A DNA stretch of 64,000 nucleotides from Burkholderia sp. MS389. Lineage in GTDB: Bacteria > Pseudomonadota > Gammaproteobacteria > Burkholderiales > Burkholderiaceae. The DNA lies in assembly GCF_016899425.1 (NCBI RefSeq), contig NZ_CP045996.1:1-64000 (forward strand), given 5' to 3'. Shown here piece after piece: positions 7,472 through 14,811 of the stretch (position 1 is its first letter; each line of letters begins with the position of its first letter). The position numbers were made by a program, and so were the translations under genes. The notes under the pieces are model-generated. The model did no database searches. It worked only from the letters and a program-made list of their open reading frames with translations, and was not told the origin of the DNA.

Positions 7472-9558
7472 ACGTGATCGACCTGCTCAAGCGCCTGAAG
7501 TTTGCTGCGCCTCTCGCCCTGTTCACCATCCTGGCGATGGTAATCCTGCCGCTTCCGCCAGCCGCGTTGGACATCATGTTCACGTTCAACATCGTGCTGT
7601 CCATCGTGGTGGTCATGGTGGCCGTGACCGTGAAGCGACCGCTGGACTTCTCGGCCTTCCCGACCATTATCCTGGCTGCCACGCTGATGCGCCTGACATT
7701 GAACGTCGCATCCACACGCGTTGTTTTGCTCAATGGCTACACGGGCCCGAGCGCAGCCGGCCAAGTGATCGAATCGTTCGCCAATGTAGTGATCGGCAGC
7801 AACTTCGTGGTCGGGCTGGTCGTGTTCGTGATCCTGATGATCATCAACTTCGTCGTGGTCACCAAGGGTGCGGAGCGCATCTCGGAAGTGTCGGCGCGTT
7901 TCACCCTCGATGCGCTGCCCGGCAAGCAGATGGCCATCGACGCCGACCTGAACGCCGGTGTCATCACACAGGCACAAGCCCAGCAACGCCGCAAGGACGT
8001 TACGACCGAAGCCGACTTTTACGGCGCCATGGATGGCGCCTCGAAGTTCGTGCGCGGCGACGCCATCGCCGGCATTCTGATTCTCATCACGAACATGATC
8101 GGTGGCGTGATCATCGGCGTAATCATGCACGGCTTGCCTGCAGGCGAGGCATTCCATAAGTATGCGCTGCTGGCCATCGGGGACGGCCTGGTCGCGCAAA
8201 TACCCGCCCTCCTGCTGTCCGCCGCCGCCGCGGTTATTGTCACGCGCATCGACGATGCACGCGACTTCGAGGAACAGGTCGGCCAGCAGTTGCTGGCTTC
8301 GCCGTTGGTGCTGTTCAGCGCCGCCGCACTGATGGCCGCGCTGGGCCTGATCCCGGGCATGCCGACATTGGTGTTTCTGTGCTTTGCAGCAGTACTCGGT
8401 TACGTCGGCTATCGGATGACGCAGCGTACTTCGCCCTCCGCAGCGGCCGAGACGGAAGAAACCGCCCGCGTCATGCAAGCCACGCTAGCGGCGCCCGGCA
8501 ACGAATCGTTCGACTGGAGCAGCCTGCCGTATGTGGACGCGCTTTCGGTATCTCTCGGCTACAAGCTGGTGGAGATGTTGGATCGCACTCAAGGCGCGCC
8601 GCTGATGCGCCGCCTGCACGGCACGCGACAAACCCTATCCGAACAGCTCGGCTTCCTGCTACCACCCATCGGCGCGCGCGACGACATGAGCCTGCCCCCC
8701 TCCAGTTACACCATCATGCTCAATGGCACCACACTGGCTCAGGCCCAAGTGCAACCGGGAAAGCTGATGGCCATTCCGTCACCTACCGTCTACGGGGAAT
8801 TGGATGGCACACCCGACATCGACCCTGCCTACGGCATGCCGGTCACGTGGATCGAGCCCGACCAGAAGGCCCAAGCACTCGGCCTCGGCTACCAGGTTGT
8901 CGATTGCGCGACGGTGATCGCGACGCATGCGGCCAAGCTAATTCGCGAAACGATCCCCGAGCTGTTCAGCTACGACAATGTGACCGCCATCATCGAACGC
9001 CTGACCGCCATTGCACCAGTACTGGCCGATGCGCTGGGAAAATGCCTCACGCACAGTCAGTTGCGCAAGGTATTCCGTACGTTGTTGGCCGAGAACGTGT
9101 CAATCATGGACATAGAAACTGTGTCCGCCACCCTGGTGGAGGCCGCAGAAACCACCAAGGACCCGCTACTGCTCGCAGCTGAAGTTCGCTGCGCACTGCG
9201 CCGCCAGATCGTGGCCGGACTTGGCGCCCAACACGAGGCGCTCAAAGGCTTCAGCCTGACGGTGGAACTCGAGAACATTCTGCTGAATGCGCTAAGTCTC
9301 GCGGAGCAATCGGGCACGCGTGTGCCGCTGGACAACTTCCCGGTCGAACCGAACGTACTCTCGCAGTTGCAGACCCATATGCCGGCGGTGGTCGAACAAT
9401 TGAAACAAATGGGCGCCGCCCCGGTGCTGATCGTGGTGCCACGCATTCGCCCGATGCTCGCGCGGTACGCCAAACTGTTCTCACCTGATCTCACCGTCCT
9501 GTCGTACAACGAAGTTCCCGACAACAAGGAAGTCAGCATTGTCGGCACGCTTGGATGA
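7468..9558 (+). CDS. flhA: Flagellar export gate protein FlhA
   Basis: 696 residues. The first ~320 carry eight hydrophobic segments and include the FHIPEP-family signature around 130-165 (TKGAERISEVSARFTLDALPGKQMAIDADLNAG region, split by a cytoplasmic loop). The C-terminal half is the soluble domain that docks chaperone-cargo complexes. FlhA forms the nonameric ring of the export apparatus and conducts protons. It overlaps flhB by four bases. It is the last recognisable flagellar gene in this block; hook, rod, FliF/FliG/FliI and motor genes are not in the window and must lie elsewhere or to the left. Confidence 0.96.
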   Translation: MNVIDLLKRLKFAAPLALFTILAMVILPLPPAALDIMFTFNIVLSIVVVMVAVTVKRPLDFSAFPTIILAATLMRLTLNVASTRVVLLNGYTGPSAAGQVIESFANVVIGSNFVVGLVVFVILMIINFVVVTKGAERISEVSARFTLDALPGKQMAIDADLNAGVITQAQAQQRRKDVTTEADFYGAMDGASKFVRGDAIAGILILITNMIGGVIIGVIMHGLPAGEAFHKYALLAIGDGLVAQIPALLLSAAAAVIVTRIDDARDFEEQVGQQLLASPLVLFSAAALMAALGLIPGMPTLVFLCFAAVLGYVGYRMTQRTSPSAAAETEETARVMQATLAAPGNESFDWSSLPYVDALSVSLGYKLVEMLDRTQGAPLMRRLHGTRQTLSEQLGFLLPPIGARDDMSLPPSSYTIMLNGTTLAQAQVQPGKLMAIPSPTVYGELDGTPDIDPAYGMPVTWIEPDQKAQALGLGYQVVDCATVIATHAAKLIRETIPELFSYDNVTAIIERLTAIAPVLADALGKCLTHSQLRKVFRTLLAENVSIMDIETVSATLVEAAETTKDPLLLAAEVRCALRRQIVAGLGAQHEALKGFSLTVELENILLNALSLAEQSGTRVPLDNFPVEPNVLSQLQTHMPAVVEQLKQMGAAPVLIVVPRIRPMLARYAKLFSPDLTVLSYNEVPDNKEVSIVGTLG

Positions 9559-9832
9559 CGCCCTCGGCGAGAGCCCGGCTAAGAACCTGTGTAATCGCCA
9601 AATCGACGATACAGACGCTGATAGGGGGAATGGAAAACAACTTATGACAAGCTCCGATCATAACCGCATCCCAAGAGAACGGGGAGGACAAATGCGGCAT
9701 CTGCCATGACCGCTAAGGTGACCTTTCCGGCTCTTCTATCCCAGCCTGTGATGGGCAATCGAGTTTCATTCGTTTGACCCAACCTCGTCACGCAGTTCAT
9801 GTTAACCACCACCTGAAGGATTCGAAATTTTC
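9559..9832. other. Intergenic stretch after flhA
   Basis: 274 bases without a convincing gene. A ribosome-site-like GGGGAGGACAA precedes a five-codon frame (ATG near 9691, then stop), too short to call. No T-rich terminator hairpin is evident. GC is lower than in the metabolic region further right. Confidence 0.4.
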
Positions 9833-9988
9833 ATGTTTCTTCCGTTCCTGTTGTCGCTAGCATCCTTTGTCTCAATGATATACGGCACACGTCCACGCAC
9901 TACGACCTATTTGTTCGTCGTCGCGCTGATCTCGACACTTTTTACATTCGCTCATCACGCGACAGATTCGCTCAACTTATTCCTCTAA
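9833..9988 (+). CDS. Small two-helix membrane protein, DUF5993-like
   Basis: 51 residues from ATG 9833 to TAA 9986-9988, almost entirely two hydrophobic helices (about 2-16 and 26-42) separated by a short basic turn (YGTRPRTTTY). An AAGGA lies about 14 bases upstream, a little far. The size, the layout and the position immediately before dsbB match what I recall of the DUF5993 family, small membrane proteins often found next to dsbB; this is from memory and unverified. It ends 14 bases before the next gene, so co-translation with dsbB is likely. Its role is unknown; it may be a partner of the DsbB-like quinone-linked oxidase. Confidence 0.6.
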   Translation: MFLPFLLSLASFVSMIYGTRPRTTTYLFVVALISTLFTFAHHATDSLNLFL

Positions 9989-10002
9989 ATGACATCGCGA
10001 TA

Positions 10003-10590
10003 ATGGAAATGAAGATTCTCCGAAACGATAGCAACGAAAACGCGACGACGAAGAATACGCTAGATGTTCTTGCATTAATTGCGATTAGTGCAGCTCTGCT
10101 CATCGCATTCTATTATCAACTTGCATTCAATGAGTTACCCTGTCCACTTTGCTTACTGCAGCGCGTCGGATTGATCCTCGCCGGGATCGGATTCGCAATG
10201 AACGTCAGATACGGTGTACGTGGCACACATTATTGCTGCGTGCTCGTCAGCGCTGTCGCAACCGGCGTCATCGCAGGTCGTCAGGTACTGCTACACATCT
10301 CACCTGATTCAGGAGCGTATGGTTCAGCTCTGTTGGGCCTGCATTTCTACACATGGTGCTTTATCGCGTCGGTGTTGATCATTTTGTATGTTTCCTTGCT
10401 GCTTGCTGTCCGCCGCACAAGCCATACTGTGCAACCCGTGTCGATGAGTACCAGCGGACGAATCGCGATGGCAGTCTTCGGGCTGACGATCATCGCCAAT
10501 CTCGTATCGACGTTACTCGAATGCGGTGGCGGTCAGTGCGCGAGCGATCCAGTCGTGTACGAACTGCTCGAACATTTCCGAAATAATTGA
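10003..10590 (+). CDS. dsbB: DsbB-like disulfide bond formation protein
   Basis: 195 residues with four membrane segments (about 20-43, 48-68, 75-95, 117-138 plus a C-terminal helix near 148-168). DsbB reoxidises periplasmic DsbA and passes electrons to quinone. The first periplasmic cysteine pair is present as C47-P-L-C50, followed by the usual LLQRVG. A second pair lies in the C-terminal periplasmic stretch (LECGGGQC, about 173-178). This second pair lies further toward the C-terminus than in E. coli DsbB, so it is a divergent subfamily member. Placement right after the flagellar block suggests a dedicated oxidase, for example for disulfides in a flagellar P-ring protein; that is inference. 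Confidence 0.82.
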   Translation: MEMKILRNDSNENATTKNTLDVLALIAISAALLIAFYYQLAFNELPCPLCLLQRVGLILAGIGFAMNVRYGVRGTHYCCVLVSAVATGVIAGRQVLLHISPDSGAYGSALLGLHFYTWCFIASVLIILYVSLLLAVRRTSHTVQPVSMSTSGRIAMAVFGLTIIANLVSTLLECGGGQCASDPVVYELLEHFRNN

Positions 10591-10746
10591 GCATTCCGAA
10601 AAGCGGGAAGTGTTTTTATGTGAAATGATAGTTTTTAAAAAAAATAGTCGTGCATGCGATACGCACGGCCAAGCACCTGAGGAACTCCGGCGCATCCATC
10701 AATTCGATCCCACGCATTTGAAATTGCGGTCAGTGACCCGCTCAAA

Positions 10747-10783
10747 GTATGTAAAGTGGCATCGACATCGATGCCACACATAC
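10747..10783. repeat. 37-base interrupted inverted repeat (possible operator)
   Basis: Outer arm GTATGT (10747-10752), AAA, inner arm GTGGCATCGA (10756-10765), CA, perfect inner arm TCGATGCCAC (10768-10777), and directly after it the matching outer arm ACATAC (10778-10783). All 16 arm positions pair; only the AAA is unmatched. There is no T-run, so it is not a simple terminator. It sits about 104 bases before a small frame that precedes the TniQ-like remnant, a suitable place for an operator of a dimeric regulator or a transposase-related site. Confidence 0.8.
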
Positions 10784-10886
10784 CGGCCGTGCGGCGCGTT
10801 GCGGGAAGCCGGCAGGGCACTCGTGTGTCGGCTATACTGGACGAACGATCTCGCGAACCTCGACCATCGAGAGTTGGAGAATTCCT

Positions 10887-11027
10887 ATGTCTTGGCCTGC
10901 TGCCGTCTCTGCCGATAGAATCCGCTCGACGGTACTTGCCGTGCTCGCCGAAGCAGACGATAGCACCCCTGCCGATGGCGCACTGTTTTGCCAGATCATA
11001 GCGGCCCCCGAGGGCCGACTCGCATGA
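10887..11027 (+). CDS. Small hypothetical protein coupled to the TniQ-like frame
   Basis: 46 residues (MSWPAAVSADRIRST...) from ATG 10887 with GGAGA seven bases upstream, a good ribosome site. Its TGA overlaps the ATG of the TniQ-like frame (ATGA at 11024), the pattern of translational coupling. No domain is recognised; the sequence is a short, mildly acidic, probably helical peptide. It could be a genuine small partner, or the tail of a deleted upstream transposition gene that now starts internally. Confidence 0.4.
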   Translation: MSWPAAVSADRIRSTVLAVLAEADDSTPADGALFCQIIAAPEGRLA

Positions 11028-12045
11028 CACCCTTGCTGTTCGTGCCAGCCTCTTACCCGGACGAACTATTTGGATCTTGGCTCGCGCGGATCCGACTGCA
11101 TAATGGTCCAATCGCATGGCGTGAATTCCTGGAAAACTCGGGGGTGCCAAGCGTGCGCCCGCGCTCCCTTGGCATCGCGCACATCAATTGCCAAACGTTG
11201 CATATTGCTACCGTCATCTCGTTCGACTACGTACTACGTGTCCGCAATGCCGACGCGCATTTCTATTGCCGCGCCTAGCTACTATCGAAGCCGCCCGAAT
11301 TCGATGCCACTGCGGCGAAGATCTGACGCAAACCGCCCAGTATGTCGAGCCGACTGAAGTCATGCGGCGGCTCGTGGAAATCAGCGTCAGTGCCTTGAAA
11401 AATTGCACGTTCATCCATGATCGAGATCCCATTCGAGCATTTCTGTGGGATGCAATGCACCCGGCCGACTACGCGTCCACGCTCCAACGCGCATTCGGTG
11501 CGGATATGGGCGATAAAACCTCGAGTCTATTTCGCGGCATCGACGCTGCCGCGAGCGTGCAATTGCGCAACACGTTCCGCCATGCTCTGGCGCACGAGTG
11601 TTGCGCGCTGCTCGCTGCGCTCAATCTCGACCTCGACATGCTCCATGCGCAAGTAGCCAAAACGGCTGGAACGCCCGACTCTCGACCTGTCTCATTCTCC
11701 GAACGCATGACCGTCGAGCGCATCCGCGAACGGTTGATCGAAAAAGTGCGAGTCCGCCCGGGCTGCCGGCCGTCGCAATGTGGTCGAGAATATCGGTATT
11801 TGCGGCGATATGATGCGTCGTGGCTTGTCCGGCAAAAGTGTGACAGTCAGCACCGTCGTCAACCGATCTGGACTATGGCATTCACCGGTGGTCGATTGCT
11901 TCGCGACAATGCTTGTCGAACGTTACTATCTCGCATCGGCGGCTCAATCACCGTCGTCACTCATCAGGCCTTGAGAGGTTTGGCCCATTATGGGAAAAAA
12001 TCTGCCTCATTGTCTGCTCCTAAATCGTCCGCCAAGCTCGCATAA
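11024..12045 (+). pseudogene. TniQ/TnsD-family transposition protein, frameshifted remnant
   Basis: The first frame (ATG 11024 to stop near 11278) begins like TniQ: MTPLLFVPASYPDELFGSWLARIRLHNG, the usual 'elp-D-E-l-x-S-w-l-x-R' start. The family's zinc-binding middle continues in a different frame (from about 11188): CYRHLVRLRTTCPQCRRAFLLPR, then CHCGEDL. This shows a frameshift around 11190-11250. The C-terminal part after about 11760 reads oddly basic and may hold a second shift. TniQ proteins act in target selection for Tn7/Tn5053-like transposons. No transposase (TniA/TnsB) or AAA ATPase (TniB/TnsC) is visible nearby, so this is a relic of a mobile element at the edge of the island. Confidence 0.7.
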
Positions 12046-12121
12046 AATCAACTCGCCAGGGCAGCCTTGCGTCGCAGCGCAACTCTAACGCTATCGTCGC
12101 AAAAATCCGTAACATGAAATC

Positions 12122-12195
12122 TTTGTCACTCTTGCGTTACAACCAAGCCTGGTGAACACGGTAGGCAGTCAAAATATCCACGATATTTGTCACTC
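12122..12195 (+). repeat. Direct repeat TTTGTCACTC at the presumed island edge
   Basis: TTTGTCACTC occurs at 12122-12131 and again at 12186-12195, 64 bases apart in the same orientation. The second copy overlaps a perfect inverted repeat AAATATC-CAC-GATATTT (12172-12188). The high-GC sequence begins immediately after. Repeated 10-20-base sites near an end are common in Tn7/Tn5053-like elements, but copy number and orientation here do not prove an element end. Confidence 0.5.
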
Positions 12196-12561
12196 AAAGA
12201 CGACGGACGCTATGACACGCGGCTGGCTGGCAGCGGCGGCAGCGCGCCCGACTTCCGCTGCACGGCCGAAGCGTCGCACGACCGGACGTTGCCCGACGCA
12301 TTCGCGCCGTTCTTCGACGACTGGCGCGCGGCCGTCGCCGCGCTGTCGCTGCAGCACGCGGCCGTCGCCCATGTCGAGGACTGCGACCGCCTCGCATATG
12401 CGTCGATCGACTTGCCGATCGACGTCGATGCGGTGCGGCCGCTGAAGACGGTCGGGCCCGCGGGCGGCGACTTCCTCGCCCGCATCGGCGCGACCGGCGA
12501 ACCGCTGTGCTTCGTCGTGCCCGACGTCGCATTCCGCGTACTGTCCGAGCGGCTGCTGTAG
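12187..12561 (+). CDS. Hypothetical protein, probably 5'-truncated
   Basis: About 124 residues readable from a TTG at 12187 with no ribosome site to the TAG/stop at 12561. The coding sequence has the high GC and codon bias of the chromosome to the right, while everything to its left is AT-richer. The start coincides with the composition switch and the TTTGTCACTC repeat, so it is probably the 3' end of a chromosomal gene cut by the island. The readable part is soluble and acidic, with YASIDLPIDVDAVRPLK and a C-terminal PLCFVVPDVAFRVLSERLL. I do not recognise the family. It converges on the beta-oxidation operon terminator. Confidence 0.5.
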   Translation: MSLKDDGRYDTRLAGSGGSAPDFRCTAEASHDRTLPDAFAPFFDDWRAAVAALSLQHAAVAHVEDCDRLAYASIDLPIDVDAVRPLKTVGPAGGDFLARIGATGEPLCFVVPDVAFRVLSERLL

Positions 12562-12632
12562 CGCGATGTTCAAGCACGCGTTGCCGCGCGACCTGTCGGT
12601 ACTCGACGCGTAATCCCGCCGCACAAAACACA

Positions 12633-12652
12633 CGGCCGCCCGAAGGCGGCCG
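12633..12652 (-). terminator. UUCG-loop terminator of the beta-oxidation operon
   Basis: On the minus strand, stem CGGCCGCC, loop TTCG, stem GGCGGCCG, followed by the T-rich stretch TGTGTTTTGTG. The eight-base perfect stem with an extra-stable UUCG tetraloop lies 24 bases past the 3-hydroxyacyl-CoA dehydrogenase stop. It may also serve the convergent truncated gene. Confidence 0.8.
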
Positions 12653-12676
12653 CGCGAAACACCGTGGACGACCGGC

Positions 12677-13531
12677 TTACTTGCTGTAGTCGTACACCCC
12701 ACGCCCGGTCTTGCGCCCGAGCCTGCCTGCCGACACCATCTCGCGCAGCAGCGGACACGCGCGATACTTCGGGTCGCCGAAGTCCTTCAGGAACACGTCC
12801 ATCACCGCGAGGCACACGTCGAGGCCCACGAGGTCGGCCAGCGCGAGCGGCCCGATCGGGTGGTTCGCGCCGAGCTTCATCCCCGCGTCGATTTCCTCGG
12901 CCGACGCGATGCCTTCAGCCAGCACGAAGAACGCCTCGTTGATCATCGGCACCAGGATCCGGTTCACGACGAAGCCCGGCGAGTTGCGCACGCCGATCGG
13001 CGACTTGTCGAAACGCTCGGTCAGCGCGCGCACGGCCGACGCGGTCGCGTCGCTCGTCTGCAGCCCGCGGATGATCTCGACGAGCGGCATCAGCGGCACC
13101 GGGTTGAAGAAGTGCATGCCGAGAAAACGCGACGGATCGGCGAGCGGCGCCGCGAGCGCGGTGATCGAGATCGACGACGTGTTGGTCGCGATGATCGCGT
13201 CCGGGCGCGCGACGGCCTCGATCTGCTTCAGGATGCGGCCCTTCAGCTCGACGTTCTCGGTCGCGGCCTCGATCACGATGTCGACCGCGGCAAGCTTCGC
13301 GTAGTCGGTCGACGTCGTGATGCGCGCGAGCGCCGCATCGCGGGCGTCGGCCGCGAGCTTGTCCTTCGACACGAGCCGCTCGAGGCTGCCCTTCAGCGTC
13401 GCGAGGCCCTTGTCGAGCGCGGCGTCGCTGACGTCGATCATCACGACGTTCAGTCCTGCAACGGCGGCGGTTTGCGCAATGCCGTTACCCATGGTTCCGG
13501 CGCCCACGACGCCGACGGTTTCGATGGCCAT
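12677..13531 (-). CDS. 3-hydroxybutyryl-CoA (3-hydroxyacyl-CoA) dehydrogenase
   Basis: 284 residues. It oxidises (S)-3-hydroxyacyl-CoA with NAD+ in beta-oxidation or butanoate metabolism. The Rossmann fingerprint G-A-G-T-M-G is at 10-15, the catalytic-dyad His is in GMHFFNPVP (about 139), and the family stretch NSPGFVVNRILVPMINEAF (about 187-205) opens the C-terminal dimer domain. ATG 13531 has AGGAA upstream; a longer in-frame extension lacks support. It lies 38 bases after the thiolase, so it is the last gene of a four-gene operon ending at the UUCG terminator. Length matches short single-function dehydrogenases of the PaaH/Hbd type, not the FadB fusion. Confidence 0.94.
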   Translation of the reverse strand: MAIETVGVVGAGTMGNGIAQTAAVAGLNVVMIDVSDAALDKGLATLKGSLERLVSKDKLAADARDAALARITTSTDYAKLAAVDIVIEAATENVELKGRILKQIEAVARPDAIIATNTSSISITALAAPLADPSRFLGMHFFNPVPLMPLVEIIRGLQTSDATASAVRALTERFDKSPIGVRNSPGFVVNRILVPMINEAFFVLAEGIASAEEIDAGMKLGANHPIGPLALADLVGLDVCLAVMDVFLKDFGDPKYRACPLLREMVSAGRLGRKTGRGVYDYSK

Positions 13532-13569
13532 GACGATTCCTGTGTATTCGGAGGCTGAGCGGTCGATTA

Positions 13570-14763
13570 TCAGATGTTCTCGAAGATCGCGGCAATCCCC
13601 TGGCCGCCGCCGATACACATCGTCACGAGCGCGTAACGCCCGCCGATGCGCTTCAGCTCGTACAGCGCCTTCACCGTGATCAGCGCGCCGGTCGCGCCGA
13701 TCGGGTGACCGAGCGAGATGCCGGAGCCGTTCGGGTTGACCTTGGCCGGATCGAGGCCGAGCTCCTGCGTGACCGCGCACGCCTGCGCGGCGAACGCTTC
13801 GTTCGCTTCGATCACGTCGAGATCGGTGATCTTCAGGCCCGCGCGTTCGAGCGCCTTCTGCGTGGCCGGCACCGGGCCGATGCCCATGTACGCCGGATCG
13901 ACGCCCGCATGCGCATACGCGACGAGGCGCGCGAGCGGCTTCACGCCCTGCGCGCGTGCGGTGTCCGCGCTCATCATCAGCACGGCGGCGGCCGCATCGT
14001 TGATGCCCGATGCGTTGCCGGCCGTCACGGTGCCGTTCTCCTTCGCGAACACCGGCTTCAGCTTCGAGAAGTCGTCCGGGCCCGCGTCGTGCCGCACGTG
14101 CTCGTCGGTGTCGAACGCGACTTCGCCCTTCTTCGTGCGGATCGAGATCGGCAGGATCTGGTCCTTGAAGCGGCCTTCGGCGATCGCGCGCGCCGCGCGA
14201 CGATGCGATTCGAGCGCCAGCGCATCCTGCGCGTCACGCGAGATGTCGTATTTTTTGGCGACGTTCTCGGCCGTCACGCCCATGTGGATCGTCTGGAACG
14301 GGTCGTGCAGCGCGCCGAGCATCATGTCGACGAGCTTCGCGTCACCCATGCGCTGGCCGAAGCGCGCGGCCGGCACCGTGTACGGCGCGCGGCTCATGCT
14401 CTCCGAGCCGCCGCCGATCGCGATGTCGGCATCGCCGAGCATGATCGTCTGCGCGGCCGACACGATCGCCTGCAGACCCGAGCCGCACAGGCGGTTCACG
14501 GTCAGCGCCGGCGTGTGCTGCGCGACGCCGCCGTTGATCGCCGCGACGCGTGCGAGATACATGTCCTTCGGCTCGGTGTTCACGACGTGGCCGAACACGA
14601 CGTGCCCGACCGCATCGCCCGGCACGTTCGCGCGCGACAGCACTTCGGCGACCACCTTCGCGCCGAGGTCGGTCGGCGAGAAATCCTTCAGGCTGCCGCC
14701 GAAATCACCGATCGCGGTACGGACACCGCTCACCACCACGACTTCCTTCGCTGCATTGCTCAT
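13570..14763 (-). CDS. bktB: Beta-ketothiolase (acetyl-CoA acyltransferase), BktB type
   Basis: 397 residues. Thiolytic cleavage or condensation of acyl-CoAs. The nucleophile Cys is about residue 92 in NRLCGSGLQA, the active His in NGSGISLGHPIGATGA (about 345-360), and the second acid/base Cys at about 383 in TMCIGGGQG. The N-terminus (EVVVVSGVRTAIGDFGGSLKD) and the stretch HVVFGHVVNTEPKDMYLARVAA are close to what I recall of the BktB enzymes that accept C4-C5 substrates in polyhydroxyalkanoate and branched-chain metabolism. The ATG has GGAGTGAGA upstream. It is 48 bases after the ETF-QO stop, in the same operon. Confidence 0.93.
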   Translation of the reverse strand: MSNAAKEVVVVSGVRTAIGDFGGSLKDFSPTDLGAKVVAEVLSRANVPGDAVGHVVFGHVVNTEPKDMYLARVAAINGGVAQHTPALTVNRLCGSGLQAIVSAAQTIMLGDADIAIGGGSESMSRAPYTVPAARFGQRMGDAKLVDMMLGALHDPFQTIHMGVTAENVAKKYDISRDAQDALALESHRRAARAIAEGRFKDQILPISIRTKKGEVAFDTDEHVRHDAGPDDFSKLKPVFAKENGTVTAGNASGINDAAAAVLMMSADTARAQGVKPLARLVAYAHAGVDPAYMGIGPVPATQKALERAGLKITDLDVIEANEAFAAQACAVTQELGLDPAKVNPNGSGISLGHPIGATGALITVKALYELKRIGGRYALVTMCIGGGQGIAAIFENI

Positions 14764-14811
14764 CGTCTCACTCCGGTTCGTTCGCGCCCGCGGGCGCGGG
14801 GATGCGTTGCG

